Assembly: GCA_003864575.1 (NCBI GenBank)
Contig: BHES01000012.1
Location: 1 to 47,259 of the forward strand
Length of the DNA: 47,259 nucleotides
DNA from: Enterobacterales bacterium
GTDB lineage: Bacteria > Pseudomonadota > Gammaproteobacteria > Enterobacterales > Enterobacteriaceae
Reading direction: 5' to 3'
Part shown: positions 1-10,220 of the stretch, piece after piece
How positions within the stretch are numbered: position 1 is the stretch's first letter
Layout: each line of letters begins with the position of its first letter
Made by a program: the position numbers and the translations under genes
The notes under the pieces: model-generated
The model's input: the letters and a program-made list of their open reading frames with translations, nothing else
The model's database searches: none
Told to the model about the DNA's origin: nothing

Positions 1-64
1 CAAACATCTCAAACGCAAACCGGGCCATATGACCAGTGAGCATTACTGGTAACACCCCGACACG

Positions 65-484
65 CTATTTCAGTTTGACGTTTTCCGGTTCCGGGCCAAA
101 CCGATTTGTGCCCGGCGTACCGGCAAACACACCGCAGTTAATAATCAGCAGTGCAAACAACATCAGCGGTATCAGCCGCCCCACTATCCATTGCCACAAC
201 ATCGGGATCATGTCCCAGTGCCCTGCCGCCAGCATCCACGCCAGAATAAACAGAAATGCCCAAAGGGCAGACCGGTTACGGTCATGCAGGCGTTTAGCCA
301 TCACTGCCGACGTTGGCCAGAGTAAAACCACCACGGTAAACGCCGCTGATTTGATCTCAATCCATTGGCGATCGGCAAAGGTGAATGCTGCCACCATCAA
401 TACCAGCCAACTGACCATCCAGATCCAAAAATCACGGCGGCCCATGCGGCCATTAAAAGAAAATAAGGCGTGTTGCAGTGTCAT
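65..484 (-). CDS. yiiR: DUF805 family inner-membrane protein YiiR
   Basis: A 139-residue, strongly hydrophobic protein that begins with the DUF805-type signature FSFNGRMGRRDFWIW and has about four membrane-spanning stretches (residues about 20-37, 42-62, 74-92 and 98-118). DUF805 proteins are small inner-membrane proteins without an assigned biochemical role. The neighbours yiiQ and tpiA match the E. coli order tpiA-yiiQ-yiiR, which supports the name. It is transcribed away from yiiQ. No classical Shine-Dalgarno is visible before the ATG, but the family signature starts right after it, so the start is probably correct. Function is unknown. Confidence 0.8.
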   Translation of the reverse strand: MTLQHALFSFNGRMGRRDFWIWMVSWLVLMVAAFTFADRQWIEIKSAAFTVVVLLWPTSAVMAKRLHDRNRSALWAFLFILAWMLAAGHWDMIPMLWQWIVGRLIPLMLFALLIINCGVFAGTPGTNRFGPEPENVKLK

Positions 485-648
485 CGGGGATTGATTCCAT
501 CAAGAGATATATCATGTTGAGTGGCAAAAATGCTGTGCCAAAGTGTACCCCAGCCTGACGGCGCAACGGCAATGTTTACTCACTCCTTTTGACATTCACC
601 CCGGATCCCCGCTTTAATCGACCATCGTCTCAACACAAGAACAATCTT

Positions 649-1248
649 ATGACCGCAAAATTTCTTATACGTGTGGCACTGCCCGCACTGGTTATGCTTT
701 CTGGTCTGAATGTAGCCCACGCCGCTGAGCCGGCGGACCACCAGACGGTGGAAGAGATGCCGAAAGCTCCCTATTTACTTGCCGGTGCCCCGACCTTTGA
801 AATGACGTTGGTGAATTTTCGCGAGAAATACAACGCGGCTAATCCAAAGCAGCAAATCAACGAATTCCGAGCCATCAGCGACAGCACCCCCAATGAAATG
901 TTGACCAGGGCAGCCAGCAAAATTAACGAGAATCTCTACGCTTCGACCGCGCTGGAAAAAGGCACCGGCAAAATCAAAACCCTGCAAATTACTTATCTAC
1001 CCATTCAGGGGCCGGAACAGAAAGCCGCACGCACGCTGGCTATCAGTTACATGGCGAATCTGATGCGCCAGTTCGATGCCAGCCTTTCCGTTGATCAGAG
1101 CGTGGCAAAAATTATCTCGCTTATCGAGAAAGGCAAAGGGCAACAGTTTTACCAGCAACAGCTGGGAGCGATTCGTTACGTGATTTCAGATAACGGCGAA
1201 AAAGGGCTGACCTTCGCCGTAGAACCGGTAAAACTCGCGCTTTCATAA
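649..1248 (+). CDS. yiiQ: DUF1454 family periplasmic protein YiiQ
   Basis: The reading frame is open from 589, but I place the start at the ATG at 649 because it gives a clean Sec signal peptide: a basic start (MTAKFLIRVA), a hydrophobic core, and cleavage after AHA around residue 26. The mature protein (about 175 residues) is soluble and has no transmembrane segment, so it is predicted periplasmic. Family DUF1454 has no known function. Its place just upstream of tpiA on the same strand is the E. coli arrangement. About 130 bases separate it from tpiA, enough for a separate tpiA promoter. Confidence 0.8.
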   Translation: MTAKFLIRVALPALVMLSGLNVAHAAEPADHQTVEEMPKAPYLLAGAPTFEMTLVNFREKYNAANPKQQINEFRAISDSTPNEMLTRAASKINENLYASTALEKGTGKIKTLQITYLPIQGPEQKAARTLAISYMANLMRQFDASLSVDQSVAKIISLIEKGKGQQFYQQQLGAIRYVISDNGEKGLTFAVEPVKLALS

Positions 1249-1348
1249 GGCCGTCATGACGGCAATTAATGACAAAAAGCAAAGCCTTTACTACTAATCA
1301 TCTCTATACTGTTGGGCAGGTAATCTGCTTGTTTGGCAGAAATTTTAA

Positions 1349-2149
<801 letters not shown>

Positions 2150-2183
2150 ATTCTGCTTTTTGACGCGCTGTTAGCGTCAGCAT

Positions 2184-2220
2184 AAAAAAACCCGGTCTCT
2201 TCACAGAGCCGGGTTTTTTA
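2184..2220 (+). terminator. Rho-independent terminator after tpiA
   Basis: A G+C-rich hairpin (CCCGG...CCGGG extended by a CTCT/AGAG stem with one bulge) is preceded by a run of A and followed by a run of T, 35 bases after the tpiA stop. The A-run/T-run symmetry means it could also stop transcription coming from the convergent sbp gene. Confidence 0.85.
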
Positions 2221-2263
2221 TTAGCTAAATCCAAACAAATTTAGCTTCAAGTATGGCGGGCAT

Positions 2264-3253
2264 TTAGCGCTTGCTGATTTGGTCGAAGATACCACCGGTC
2301 GAGAAGTGATCTTTTTGCGCTTCGGCCCATGTCCCGGCGACTTGCTCAATAGTGAACAATTTCAGCTGTGGGAATTCTGCAGCAAATTTCTTCTCAACCG
2401 CAGCATCACGCGGACGGTAGTAATTTTCCGCAGCGATAGTCTGGCCTTCCGGTGAATAGAGGTATTTCAGGTAAGCATCGGCAACGTCACGTGTACCGCG
2501 CTTGTCGACGACTTTATCGACGACAGAAACCGTCGGTTCCGCCAGAATTGACTCACTCGGCGTGACGATTTCGAATTTATTCTGACCCACTTCTTTGGTC
2601 GCCAGCAGCGCTTCATTTTCCCAGGCGATCAATACATCACCGATACCACGCTCAACGAAAGTATTGGTTGCGCCGCGTGCGCCAGAGTCCAGCACTTCAA
2701 CGTTTTTGTACAAGGCTTTGACGAAGTCCTGTGCTTTGGCTTTATCATTATTGTTGTGATGCAGGGCATAACCCCATGCTGCCAGATAGTTCCAGCGCGC
2801 GCCGCCTGACGTTTTCGGGTTCGGCGTAATGATCGACACGCCCGGTTTGATCAAATCATTCCAGTCATGGATTTGTTTAGGGTTGCCCTTTTTCACCAGG
2901 AAAACGATAGTCGAGGTGTAAGGCGCAGAGTTATCCGGCAGGCGTTTGATCCAGTTCTTATCAATGCGGCCGCGTTCGGCGATGGCATCAACGTCATAGG
3001 CCAGTGCCAGCGTCACGACATCAGCTTCAATGCCATTGATAACTGACGTTGCCTGCTTACCTGAGCCGCCGTGCGATTGACGAACGGTCACGGTGTCGCC
3101 GGTTTTACCTTGCCAGTATTTACTGAAAGCCTTGTTGTATTGCTCATAGAATTCACGCGTCGGATCATATGACACATTCAGGATTTGAATATCTTTCGCA
3201 ATGGCTCCGGTCGCCACCAGCAGTAATGCCAGACCTACACCCCATTTATGCAT
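2264..3253 (-). CDS. sbp: Periplasmic sulfate-binding protein Sbp
   Basis: This 329-residue protein captures sulfate (and thiosulfate) for the CysUWA-type ABC importer. A short Sec signal peptide ([19 protein letters not shown]) is cleaved before [17 protein letters not shown], the characteristic start of mature Sbp/CysP proteins. The substrate-site motifs SHGGSGKQA and [14 protein letters not shown] are intact. A GGGAGA ribosome site precedes the ATG. Family members are under CysB control in sulfur starvation; no CysB box can be called with confidence here. In E. coli cdh lies between sbp and tpiA; here the two genes are directly convergent and cdh is absent. Confidence 0.95.
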   Translation of the reverse strand: MHKWGVGLALLLVATGAIAKDIQILNVSYDPTREFYEQYNKAFSKYWQGKTGDTVTVRQSHGGSGKQATSVINGIEADVVTLALAYDVDAIAERGRIDKNWIKRLPDNSAPYTSTIVFLVKKGNPKQIHDWNDLIKPGVSIITPNPKTSGGARWNYLAAWGYALHHNNNDKAKAQDFVKALYKNVEVLDSGARGATNTFVERGIGDVLIAWENEALLATKEVGQNKFEIVTPSESILAEPTVSVVDKVVDKRGTRDVADAYLKYLYSPEGQTIAAENYYRPRDAAVEKKFAAEFPQLKLFTIEQVAGTWAEAQKDHFSTGGIFDQISKR

Positions 3254-3390
3254 CGCACTTTCTCCCAGAAATAGTCGAATGAATTGGATTTATCGAATCA
3301 GATAGAGAGAGCCTGCCAGAGAAAAATAAAACAATTAAAGATTAAAAGGTGTTCTGCTATTCCATTCAGGAATAAAGGAATCCTGGGCAT

Positions 3391-3414
3391 AAAAAAGCCC
3401 CCGCAGGCGGAGGC
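3391..3414 (-). terminator. Rho-independent terminator after pfkA
   Basis: Read on the minus strand, the stem GCCTCCGC / GCGGGGGC (one G-T pair) with a short loop is followed by six T. It begins about 25 bases after the pfkA stop, so pfkA ends here and sbp has its own promoter. Confidence 0.85.
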
Positions 3415-3439
3415 TCTCTGACTTGGGCGAAAAGCTGTT

Positions 3440-4426
3440 TTAGAACAGTTTCTTCGCGGTGTCGTACCAGTCTTCTTTGAATTTACTTTTCTTATTCTCA
3501 GGCGAGATACAGACCGAGATTAACTCATGCACCATTTTCTCATTTTGCACGCCCACGCAGAAGCCGCCCTGTGAATAGTCACGGTCTTTTTCTAACAGCA
3601 GGTCGACAGCATAAGCACCCATACGGGAAGCCAAAATACGGTCATAGGCTACTGGCGCACCACCACGTTGGATGTGCCCCAAAACAGTACCACGGGTTTC
3701 GCGGCACGTTTCTTTCTCAATGTATTTTGCCAGCTCATCGATATCATCCAGCTTTTCAGTGATAGCAACGATGGCGTGCTTTTTACCTTTCGCGATTCCG
3801 GCTTTGATTTCAGCAACCAGATCATCACGTTTGAATTCTACTTCAGGGATTGCGATGAACTCGCAACCACCGGCAATCGCCGCAGCCAGGGTCAAATCAC
3901 CGCAATAACGGCCCATCACTTCAACGATAGAGATACGTTGGTGTGAAGACGAGGTGTCACGTAAACGGTCGATAGCTTCCACTACAGTGCCCAGTGCGGT
4001 GAAGAAACCGATGGTGTAGTCAGTACCGGCCACATCGTTATCGATGGTGCCTGGCAAACCGATGCAGCGAATACCGCCCTCTTTGGTCAGCAGGTCTGCA
4101 CCCGCATAAGAACCGTCACCGCCAATAACCACCAGGCCATCGATACCGCGCTCTTTCATGTTCTGCAGGGCAATTTTGCGTTTTTCAGGATCACGGAATT
4201 CAGGGAAACGCGCAGAACCCAGGAAAGTACCGCCGCGGTTAATCATATCCGACACGCTATAGCGGTCCAGCTTCCTCATGCGGTTTTCATACATGCCCAG
4301 GTAGCCATCTTCAATACCGAAAACTTCCAACTCTGCTGATAACGCTGCGCGTACTACACCGCGAATGGCAGCATTCATGCCTGGCGCATCGCCACCACTT
4401 GTCAGTACACCGATTTTTTTAATCAT
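3440..4426 (-). CDS. pfkA: ATP-dependent 6-phosphofructokinase I
   Basis: This enzyme phosphorylates fructose 6-phosphate to fructose 1,6-bisphosphate, the committed step of glycolysis, as an allosteric cytoplasmic tetramer. Visible motifs are the ATP-binding loop [11 protein letters not shown], the magnesium/ATP motif GGDGSYAG, the catalytic aspartate loop [15 protein letters not shown] and the substrate-binding [12 protein letters not shown]. At 328 residues it is eight longer than the E. coli enzyme; the extra length is near the C-terminus, around [11 protein letters not shown], and the last 40 residues are less conserved. An AGAGG ribosome site precedes the ATG. It ends in its own terminator. 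Confidence 0.97.
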   Translation of the reverse strand: MIKKIGVLTSGGDAPGMNAAIRGVVRAALSAELEVFGIEDGYLGMYENRMRKLDRYSVSDMINRGGTFLGSARFPEFRDPEKRKIALQNMKERGIDGLVVIGGDGSYAGADLLTKEGGIRCIGLPGTIDNDVAGTDYTIGFFTALGTVVEAIDRLRDTSSSHQRISIVEVMGRYCGDLTLAAAIAGGCEFIAIPEVEFKRDDLVAEIKAGIAKGKKHAIVAITEKLDDIDELAKYIEKETCRETRGTVLGHIQRGGAPVAYDRILASRMGAYAVDLLLEKDRDYSQGGFCVGVQNEKMVHELISVCISPENKKSKFKEDWYDTAKKLF

Positions 4427-4541
4427 GACTACCTCTGAACTTGTAGATGCAATTTCTTAAGAATTCTTGATCATGCCTATTGGCCCGGATATCAATACCC
4501 AGAATACTACGACTCGTTGGCTAATGGCGTTTGATGCTAAT

Positions 4542-4572
4542 AGTATAACAAAACACCATGGCTGAATTGATT
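4542..4572 (-). promoter_or_regulatory. Candidate sigma-70 promoter of pfkA
   Basis: On the minus strand a consensus-like -10 element (TATACT, bases 4542-4547, preceded by TTGT) lies about 115 bases before the pfkA start. The -35 region at 16-18 bases' distance is weak. The call rests mainly on the -10 box and its position. Confidence 0.4.
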
Positions 4573-4690
4573 CAAGTCAGCAAGAATACGCTTACTCTGC
4601 TAACCCTTGGGCAATTTACTGATTCACAATGTTTTTACAACCTATTTCCCCAGATACGCAGGGGGTTTCTGCCTGCCGGCAACGAGATTA

Positions 4691-4824
4691 TGTGAATCCA
4701 AACATGTGATAAATGTAGACCGTAATCGCGAAAGCGATATTAACTGCCGCCAACGAAAAACAGTGTCAACAGAAGCGTCTATTCTAAGAATAGCATTGTT
4801 CATGGATTCATCTGACTGATAATA
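4691..4824 (-). pseudogene. fieF: Frameshifted remnant of fieF (cation-efflux transporter)
   Basis: The minus strand reads YYQSDESMNNAIL in one frame (from 4824). After a one-base shift it reads AAVNIAFAITVYIYHMFGF, ending at a stop at about 4690. Together these parallel the E. coli FieF stretch around HYQSDVMMNGAIL...RADALFALGIGIYILY (about residues 175-215, from memory). The spacing between the two blocks is right, and the place between cpxP and pfkA is exactly where fieF lies in E. coli. No start, N-terminal half or C-terminal domain survives. The functional gene is therefore lost here, unless another copy exists elsewhere. Confidence 0.7.
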
Positions 4825-4910
4825 CGAGATAAGTGTCATAGCATAGAACGGAAATCGGAGGTCCAACCCTTCCCGCACATTCACGCCGGTATTGGCTGAC
4901 TTGAACAGGC

Positions 4911-4937
4911 AAAAAAAAGCCCCACCTTTCGGTGGGG
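4911..4937 (-). terminator. Rho-independent terminator after cpxP
   Basis: On the minus strand the stem CCCCACC / GGTGGGG with a short GAAA-type loop is followed by a long T-run, about 40 bases after the cpxP stop. It isolates cpxP from the pseudogene and pfkA. Confidence 0.9.
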
Positions 4938-4977
4938 AAGACAGGGATGGTGTCTATGGCAAGGAAAAACAGGGATA

Positions 4978-5487
4978 TTACTGGGTACTCATACTACTTG
5001 GCTTCTGGGCAGAAGTAGGTTGTAAGCCAGACATCTGCTGCTGCATTTCTTGCATGCGCTGCTGATGTTTCTGGTTTAATACGTTTTTCTGTTCAGGGCT
5101 CAGGAGATTGAACATTTGGTTGCGAATGCGGGCCATTTCGACCTGGCGATCCACCTGCTCCTGCGCCATAACTTCGGCTTGTGCTCTGACAGCTTTCTGA
5201 TCAAAGTTTTCAGCGGTCACCAGCTTATGCATGGCTTCCATCTGATCGACATTGATATGAGGTAAGTCTCTACGCGCCTGATGCATCAGGTCACGCATCT
5301 GCTGACGTTGCTGCTCAGTAAGATTAACGCCATCAAACATGGTGTTGCGTTCCTGAGGCTTGTCCAGCATGTTGGTGTCGTGCGCTGAAGGGGCCGCAGG
5401 CATCATGTTAGCGGTGTCCGCTAAAACGACACCAGAACTCAGTGTCAGCATCGAGGCCGTAACGAGTGCAGCTACCTTAGACATCAC
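4978..5487 (-). CDS. cpxP: Periplasmic Cpx feedback inhibitor and chaperone CpxP
   Basis: This 169-residue periplasmic protein binds the sensor domain of CpxA, damps Cpx signalling, and delivers misfolded proteins to DegP. A Sec signal peptide ends at VVLADT (about residue 24). The mature part is helical and rich in Gln, Met and Arg and carries the Spy/CpxP family LTxxQ motif ([17 protein letters not shown]), with a degenerate second copy ([17 protein letters not shown]). It is divergent from cpxRA, and a perfect CpxR box lies in the shared intergenic region, as expected for the most Cpx-responsive promoter known. Confidence 0.95.
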   Translation of the reverse strand: MMSKVAALVTASMLTLSSGVVLADTANMMPAAPSAHDTNMLDKPQERNTMFDGVNLTEQQRQQMRDLMHQARRDLPHINVDQMEAMHKLVTAENFDQKAVRAQAEVMAQEQVDRQVEMARIRNQMFNLLSPEQKNVLNQKHQQRMQEMQQQMSGLQPTSAQKPSSMSTQ

Positions 5488-5568
5488 TAACTCCTATAGT
5501 CTTTATCGCTTATCGCGAATCATTGAAAAGCAGTCTAAACCTGCCGCTGCAAACAAGCGTCAGTGCTT

Positions 5569-5583
5569 GTAAAAGTACGTAAA
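5569..5583. promoter_or_regulatory. CpxR box between cpxP and cpxR
   Basis: The sequence GTAAA-AGTAC-GTAAA is a perfect match to the published CpxR consensus GTAAA-N5-GTAAA. It lies 86 bases upstream of the cpxP start and 53 bases upstream of the cpxR start. It probably drives cpxP induction and cpxRA autoregulation. The pattern match is direct; occupancy is inferred. Confidence 0.85.
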
Positions 5584-5635
5584 GTCATGGAATAGCGGCA
5601 ATTGATGACGTATTTTGCGTCTAGAGGTAATTACA

Positions 5636-6337
5636 ATGAATAAAATTTTGTTGGTTGATGACGACCGTGAACTGACTTCGCTTTTGAAAGAATTGCTCGA
5701 AATGGAAGGCTTCAATGTAGTGGTTGCTTACGATGGTGAGCAGGCATTAGAAAAGCTGGATAACAGCATCGATTTACTGCTACTCGATGTCATGATGCCG
5801 AAGAAAAACGGCATCGAAACCTTGAAAGAATTACGCCAACGGCATCAAACGCCGGTGATCATGCTGACTGCTCGCGGAAGCGAGTTGGATCGCGTGCTGG
5901 GCCTGGAACTGGGTGCCGATGACTATCTGGCGAAACCCTTTAACGACCGTGAACTGGTCGCGCGCATACGCGCTATGCTGCGCCGCTCCAACTGGAGTGA
6001 GCAGCAACAAGCAGGCGAAAGTAATGGTTCTCCAACGCTGGAAGTCGACGGGCTTCAGCTCAATCCTGGCCGCCAGGAAGCCAGCTTTGGTGGCGTTGCT
6101 TTAGATCTGACGGGCACAGAATTTACGCTGTTGTATCTGCTGGCGAAGCATTTAGGCCAGGTGGTATCACGTGAACATCTCAGCCAGGAAGTGCTGGGCA
6201 AACGCCTGACACCATTTGACCGCGCCATCGACATGCATATTTCGAATCTGCGTCGCAAACTGCCCGATCGTCTGGATGGACACCCGTGGTTTAAAACCCT
6301 GCGTGGACGTGGGTATCTGATGGTGTCCGCTACATGA
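5636..6337 (+). CDS. cpxR: Cpx response regulator CpxR
   Basis: This OmpR-family transcription factor is phosphorylated by CpxA in response to envelope stress. The receiver domain (residues 1-115) has the acidic pair in LLVDDD, the phospho-acceptor D51 in LLLLDVMMP, and the switch lysine in YLAKPF. The C-terminal winged-helix DNA-binding domain (about 135-230) ends in TLRGRGYLMV. The frame is open from a TTG at 5615, but the ATG at 5636 has an AGAGG ribosome site and gives 233 residues, the family length. The stop overlaps the cpxA start (ATGA), so the pair is translationally coupled. Confidence 0.97.
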   Translation: MNKILLVDDDRELTSLLKELLEMEGFNVVVAYDGEQALEKLDNSIDLLLLDVMMPKKNGIETLKELRQRHQTPVIMLTARGSELDRVLGLELGADDYLAKPFNDRELVARIRAMLRRSNWSEQQQAGESNGSPTLEVDGLQLNPGRQEASFGGVALDLTGTEFTLLYLLAKHLGQVVSREHLSQEVLGKRLTPFDRAIDMHISNLRRKLPDRLDGHPWFKTLRGRGYLMVSAT

Positions 6338-7704
6338 TCAACAGCCTGACGGCCCGCATCTTTGCCATTTTCTGGTTTACCGTTGCCTTAGTATTGATGC
6401 TGGTCTTAATGGTGCCAAAGCTCGATTCACGTCAGTTAACGCCGCTGCTCGACAACGAGCAGCGTCAGGGTCTGATGATAGAGCAGCACGTGGAAGCCGA
6501 ACTGGCGGGTGATCCGGCCAACGATCTGATGTGGTGGCGTCGCTTGTTCCGCGCTATCGACAAATGGGCGCCGCCGGGCCAGCGACTGTTGCTGGTCACC
6601 AGTGAAGGCAGGGTGATTGGCGCGCAACGTAATGAAATGCAGATTGTCCGTAATTTTATCGGTCAATCTGATAACTCCGATCGTCCTAAAAAGAAAAAGT
6701 ATGGCCGTGTCGAAATGGTCGGGCCTTTTTCAGTGCGTGACGGGGAAGATAATTACCAGCTCTATCTGTTGCGACCCGCCAGCAGCCCGCAGTCAGACTT
6801 CATCAACCTGATGTTTGACCGCCCATTACTGTTGCTGATTGTCACCATGTTAATCAGTTCACCGCTGCTGCTGTGGCTCTCATGGAGTTTGGCGAAACCG
6901 GCACGTAAGCTGAAAAACGCCGCAGATGACGTGGCGAGAGGCAATCTCAAGCAGCATCCGGAACTGGAATCCGGACCGCAGGAGTTCCTGGCTACCGGTG
7001 CCAGCTTTAACCAGATGGTCAGCGCACTGGAACGCATGGTGAATGCGCAACAACGCCTGATATCGGATATCTCGCACGAACTGAGAACACCGCTGACGCG
7101 CTTACAGTTGGCCACTGCGCTAATGCGTCGTCGTCACGGTGAAGGTAAGGAGTTGCAGCGTATTGAAATGGAAGCGCAGCGCCTCGACAGCATGATCAAT
7201 GACCTGCTGGTCCTGTCGCGAAGCCAACATAAAAACGAGCTGGCACGTGAAACGCTGAAGGCCAATGAGCTGTGGGAAGATGTTATCGATAATGCGCAGT
7301 TCGAAGCGGAACAGATGGGGAAAACGCTGGAAGTTCCAACACCACCTGGTCCGTGGAAACTGTTCGGAAATCCGGCAGCGCTCGACAGTGCATTGGAAAA
7401 TATCGTTCGTAATGCCCTGCGCTACTCCAACACGCACATTGCACTAAATTTTGCCTGCGACAACGAAGGCATCACTATCACGGTGGATGACGACGGTCCG
7501 GGCGTCAGTGAAATTGACCGCGAACAGATCTTCCGTCCCTTCTACCGTACTGATGAAGCGCGCGATCGTGAATCTGGCGGGACGGGTCTGGGGCTGGCGA
7601 TTGTCGATACTGCCGTTCAGCAGCATCGTGGCTGGGTGAAAGCCGAGGACAGCCCGTTGGGTGGTCTGCGCCTTATCATGTGGCTGCCGCTGCATCAGCG
7701 CTGA
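6334..7704 (+). CDS. cpxA: Cpx sensor histidine kinase CpxA
   Basis: This is a 456-residue inner-membrane sensor kinase/phosphatase. Transmembrane helix 1 (about residues 8-28) and helix 2 (about 163-186) flank the periplasmic sensor domain that CpxP contacts. A HAMP linker follows (about 187-240). The dimerisation domain has the phospho-acceptor H248 in [16 protein letters not shown]. The ATPase domain shows the N box ([11 protein letters not shown]), the G1 box (VDDDGPGV) and the G2 box ([10 protein letters not shown]). Length is one residue from E. coli CpxA. It overlaps cpxR by four bases. Confidence 0.97.
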   Translation: MINSLTARIFAIFWFTVALVLMLVLMVPKLDSRQLTPLLDNEQRQGLMIEQHVEAELAGDPANDLMWWRRLFRAIDKWAPPGQRLLLVTSEGRVIGAQRNEMQIVRNFIGQSDNSDRPKKKKYGRVEMVGPFSVRDGEDNYQLYLLRPASSPQSDFINLMFDRPLLLLIVTMLISSPLLLWLSWSLAKPARKLKNAADDVARGNLKQHPELESGPQEFLATGASFNQMVSALERMVNAQQRLISDISHELRTPLTRLQLATALMRRRHGEGKELQRIEMEAQRLDSMINDLLVLSRSQHKNELARETLKANELWEDVIDNAQFEAEQMGKTLEVPTPPGPWKLFGNPAALDSALENIVRNALRYSNTHIALNFACDNEGITITVDDDGPGVSEIDREQIFRPFYRTDEARDRESGGTGLGLAIVDTAVQQHRGWVKAEDSPLGGLRLIMWLPLHQR

Positions 7705-7742
7705 GTTTCTGCTATTCTGCGTCCCTCTTATCAGGGGGGCGC

Positions 7743-8216
7743 ATGCTTAATATCGTACTATTTGAACCGGAAATCCCACCAAATACGGGCAACATTATCC
7801 GTTTGTGTGCCAATACGGGCTTCCAGCTGCATTTGATCGAACCGCTTGGTTTTGGCTGGGACGACAAAAAGCTGCGTCGCGCCGGGCTTGATTACCACGA
7901 ATTCACCCATATCCGACATCATGCCAACTATGATGCTTTTCTGGCCAGCGAAAATCCGCAGCGTATCTTTGCCGTGACCACCAAAGGTACACCAGCGCAT
8001 AGCGCAGTCAGTTATCAGTTAGGGGATTTTTTGTTATTTGGTCCTGAGACCCGCGGATTACCGGCTACGATCCTCGACAATCTGCCCGCCGCGCAAAAAA
8101 TACGTATTCCGATGCAGCCGGAAAGCCGCAGCATGAATTTGTCTAACGCGGTTTCAGTGGTGGTGTACGAAGCCTGGCGGCAGTTGGGTTATCCCGGAGC
8201 CTTGATCAAAGCGTGA
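7743..8216 (+). CDS. trmL: tRNA (cytidine/uridine-2'-O-)-methyltransferase TrmL
   Basis: This SPOUT-class enzyme methylates the 2'-O of the wobble nucleotide (position 34) of tRNA-Leu isoacceptors using S-adenosylmethionine. The product is 157 residues, the E. coli length. It shows [15 protein letters not shown] at the N-terminus and the knotted SAM-binding C-terminus FGPETRGLP...[26 protein letters not shown]. The start at 7743 has an AGGGGGG ribosome site; an upstream in-frame extension into cpxA is ignored. It lies 38 bases after cpxA on the same strand and may be read through from cpxRA. Confidence 0.95.
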   Translation: MLNIVLFEPEIPPNTGNIIRLCANTGFQLHLIEPLGFGWDDKKLRRAGLDYHEFTHIRHHANYDAFLASENPQRIFAVTTKGTPAHSAVSYQLGDFLLFGPETRGLPATILDNLPAAQKIRIPMQPESRSMNLSNAVSVVVYEAWRQLGYPGALIKA

Positions 8217-8243
8217 AGTGCTTTGGGTCGCTAAATATCAATA

Positions 8244-8279
8244 AGTGGCATGTGCTTTTACTTTCCAATACATGCCACT
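8244..8279. repeat. Inverted repeat between trmL and cysE, possible shared terminator
   Basis: A perfect 10-base inverted repeat (AGTGGCATGT / ACATGCCACT) with a 16-base T-rich loop lies between the convergent trmL and cysE stops. There is no clean T-run after either arm, so it is not a textbook terminator, but it is well placed to end both transcripts. Confidence 0.5.
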
Positions 8280-8286
8280 GTCGGTC

Positions 8287-9108
8287 TCAAATCCCGTCGC
8301 CGAATTCAAAACCCTGACTAATACCGTTGAAATACTGGTCCATATCCATGGACGGCCTTTCGCTTTCCGGACGCCCGACAATGCGCGCCGGCACGCCAGC
8401 AGCTGTGGTGTGCGCCGGGACTGACTGCAAGACCACTGATCCTGCGCCAATCTTTGCACCGACACCCACTTCAATATTGCCGAGAATTTTCGCCCCAGCA
8501 CCAATCATCACGCCTTCACGAATTTTAGGATGACGATCGCCACAGGTCTTGCCGGTACCACCGAGCGTGACGGATTGCAGAATCGACACATCGTTTTCTA
8601 CTACCGCCGTTTCACCGATGACAATGCCCGTTGCGTGATCGAGCATGATGCCACAACCAATGCGGGCTGCCGGGTGAATATCAACGCCGAAGGTCACAGA
8701 GATCTGATTCTGGAAATAGATAGCCAGCGCCTGCCGGTCCTGCTTCCACAACCAGTGACCAATACGGTAAGCCTGCAAGGCGTGAAAACCTTTCAGATAC
8801 AGTAACGGCGTGGAGTACTTATCGACGGCGGCATCACGCTGATGCACGGCGAGAATATCCCGGGCCGCTGAGAGCGTCATCTGTGCGTCATTGCGGTAGG
8901 CTTCTTCAACAACTTCACGGATAGCAATCGCAGGCATGATCGGGCTGCCGAGCTTGTTTGCCAGAATGTAGCTTAACGCGCTGCCGAGATTTTCATGCTT
9001 GAGCAACGTCGCATGAAAAAAGCTCGCCAGCATAGGTTCACACTCAGCCAGCGCTCTCGCCTCTGATTTTATGTTTTTCCAGACCAGTTCCAGCTCTTCT
9101 AACGACAT
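8287..9108 (-). CDS. cysE: Serine O-acetyltransferase
   Basis: This enzyme acetylates L-serine with acetyl-CoA, the first step of cysteine synthesis, and is feedback-inhibited by cysteine. It has the N-terminal helical domain (residues 1-140) followed by the left-handed beta-helix of hexapeptide repeats (DHATGIVIGETAVVENDVSILQ onward). The C-terminal tail ends in GDGI, whose terminal isoleucine is the known plug that enters the CysK active site in the cysteine synthase complex. The ATG at 9108 has AAGGAA upstream and gives 273 residues like E. coli; a GTG three bases earlier is rejected. It is downstream of gpsA on the same strand. Confidence 0.97.
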   Translation of the reverse strand: MSLEELELVWKNIKSEARALAECEPMLASFFHATLLKHENLGSALSYILANKLGSPIMPAIAIREVVEEAYRNDAQMTLSAARDILAVHQRDAAVDKYSTPLLYLKGFHALQAYRIGHWLWKQDRQALAIYFQNQISVTFGVDIHPAARIGCGIMLDHATGIVIGETAVVENDVSILQSVTLGGTGKTCGDRHPKIREGVMIGAGAKILGNIEVGVGAKIGAGSVVLQSVPAHTTAAGVPARIVGRPESERPSMDMDQYFNGISQGFEFGDGI

Positions 9109-9200
9109 CACTGTTCCTTACGGATTGATTATAAGGCGATAGGGTAATAAAAAGCCGCTCTATCGGATGGTCAATAGAGAGGCTCTGGCTCAACACGGGC

Positions 9201-10220
9201 TCAGTGGCTGCTTGTTTCGTCTTTACTGGCGCGGGCCAGTAAGCTGATGGCCGCTTCGCGGGCATCTTTATGACAATACAACACCTGATAAATCTGCTCA
9301 GTTATAGGCATTTCAACGTTATAACGCTGTGCCAACGCACGGACTTCTTTGGTATTGCGGTAGCCTTCAACCACCTGACCAATCTTATCCTGTGCACCCT
9401 GAACGTCCATCCCCTGACCGAGCATAATGCCAAACCGACGGTTACGAGATTGGTTGTCTGTGCAGGTTAACACCAAATCACCCAGCCCTGCCATGCCCAT
9501 AAAGGTGGAAGGATCAGCACCCAATGCAGAACCGAGACGGCTCATTTCCGCCAGACCACGGGTGATCAGTGCCGTACGGGCATTGGCGCCAAACCCGATA
9601 CCATCAGACATACCGGCACCGATAGCAATGACGTTTTTCACCGCCCCACCCAGCTGAACACCGATGAAATCGGGATTGCTGTACACGCGGAAACTTTTCC
9701 CACAGTGCAGCAATTTCTGAAGATCTTCAGCAAATTCGGCATCGGTAGAGGCCAGTGCAATCGCCGTTGGCATACCGGCAGCAAGTTCTTTTGCAAACGT
9801 CGGCCCCGACACCACCGCAAGCGGGATAGTCTCGCCAAGCGCTTCACGGGCAACATCTTGTAGCAGACGGCCTGTTTCGGCTTCCAATCCTTTGGTTGCC
9901 CAGACAATGCGAGCATCAGGACGCAGGTGCGGTTTTATCTGCCGCAATACGTCACCGAACACATGGCTGGGTACGACAACCAGTACGTTATTGCTGGCCG
10001 CTAATGCGAGAGAAAGATCGGTTTCCAGCACTAAGCTGTCTGGGAAAGGGACGTCGGGCAAAAAAGCCTGATTGCAGCGGGCAGCCTGTAACGTACGGAT
10101 ATTTTCGGCGTTATGCCCCCACAACACGACGTTGTGGCCATTTCTGGCAAGGGTTATTGCTAAAGCGGTGCCGTACGAGCCGGCACCGATCACAGTCATT
10201 GAAGCATTGACGGTTTTCAT
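9201..10220 (-). CDS. gpsA: Glycerol-3-phosphate dehydrogenase [NAD(P)+]
   Basis: This enzyme reduces dihydroxyacetone phosphate to sn-glycerol 3-phosphate, the backbone for phospholipid synthesis, in the cytoplasm. The 339-residue protein has the N-terminal Rossmann dinucleotide site ([12 protein letters not shown]), the WATKGLE and SGPTFAKE motifs, and the catalytic lysine region [14 protein letters not shown]. Its ATG shares one base with the secB stop (TGATG), so translation is probably coupled. The order secB-gpsA-cysE is the conserved enterobacterial one. Confidence 0.97.
   Translation of the reverse strand: MKTVNASMTVIGAGSYGTALAITLARNGHNVVLWGHNAENIRTLQAARCNQAFLPDVPFPDSLVLETDLSLALAASNNVLVVVPSHVFGDVLRQIKPHLRPDARIVWATKGLEAETGRLLQDVAREALGETIPLAVVSGPTFAKELAAGMPTAIALASTDAEFAEDLQKLLHCGKSFRVYSNPDFIGVQLGGAVKNVIAIGAGMSDGIGFGANARTALITRGLAEMSRLGSALGADPSTFMGMAGLGDLVLTCTDNQSRNRRFGIMLGQGMDVQGAQDKIGQVVEGYRNTKEVRALAQRYNVEMPITEQIYQVLYCHKDAREAAISLLARASKDETSSH

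Noticed and set aside
31-49. Terminator after yiiR (ACCAGT/ACTGGT inverted repeat)
   Set aside because: The stem is only six bases and no T-run follows on the minus strand.
4642-4884. Possible 80-codon minus-strand gene between cpxP and pfkA
   Set aside because: It starts with GTG without a ribosome site, and its conserved part is explained as a fragment of decayed fieF; the rest is out of frame.
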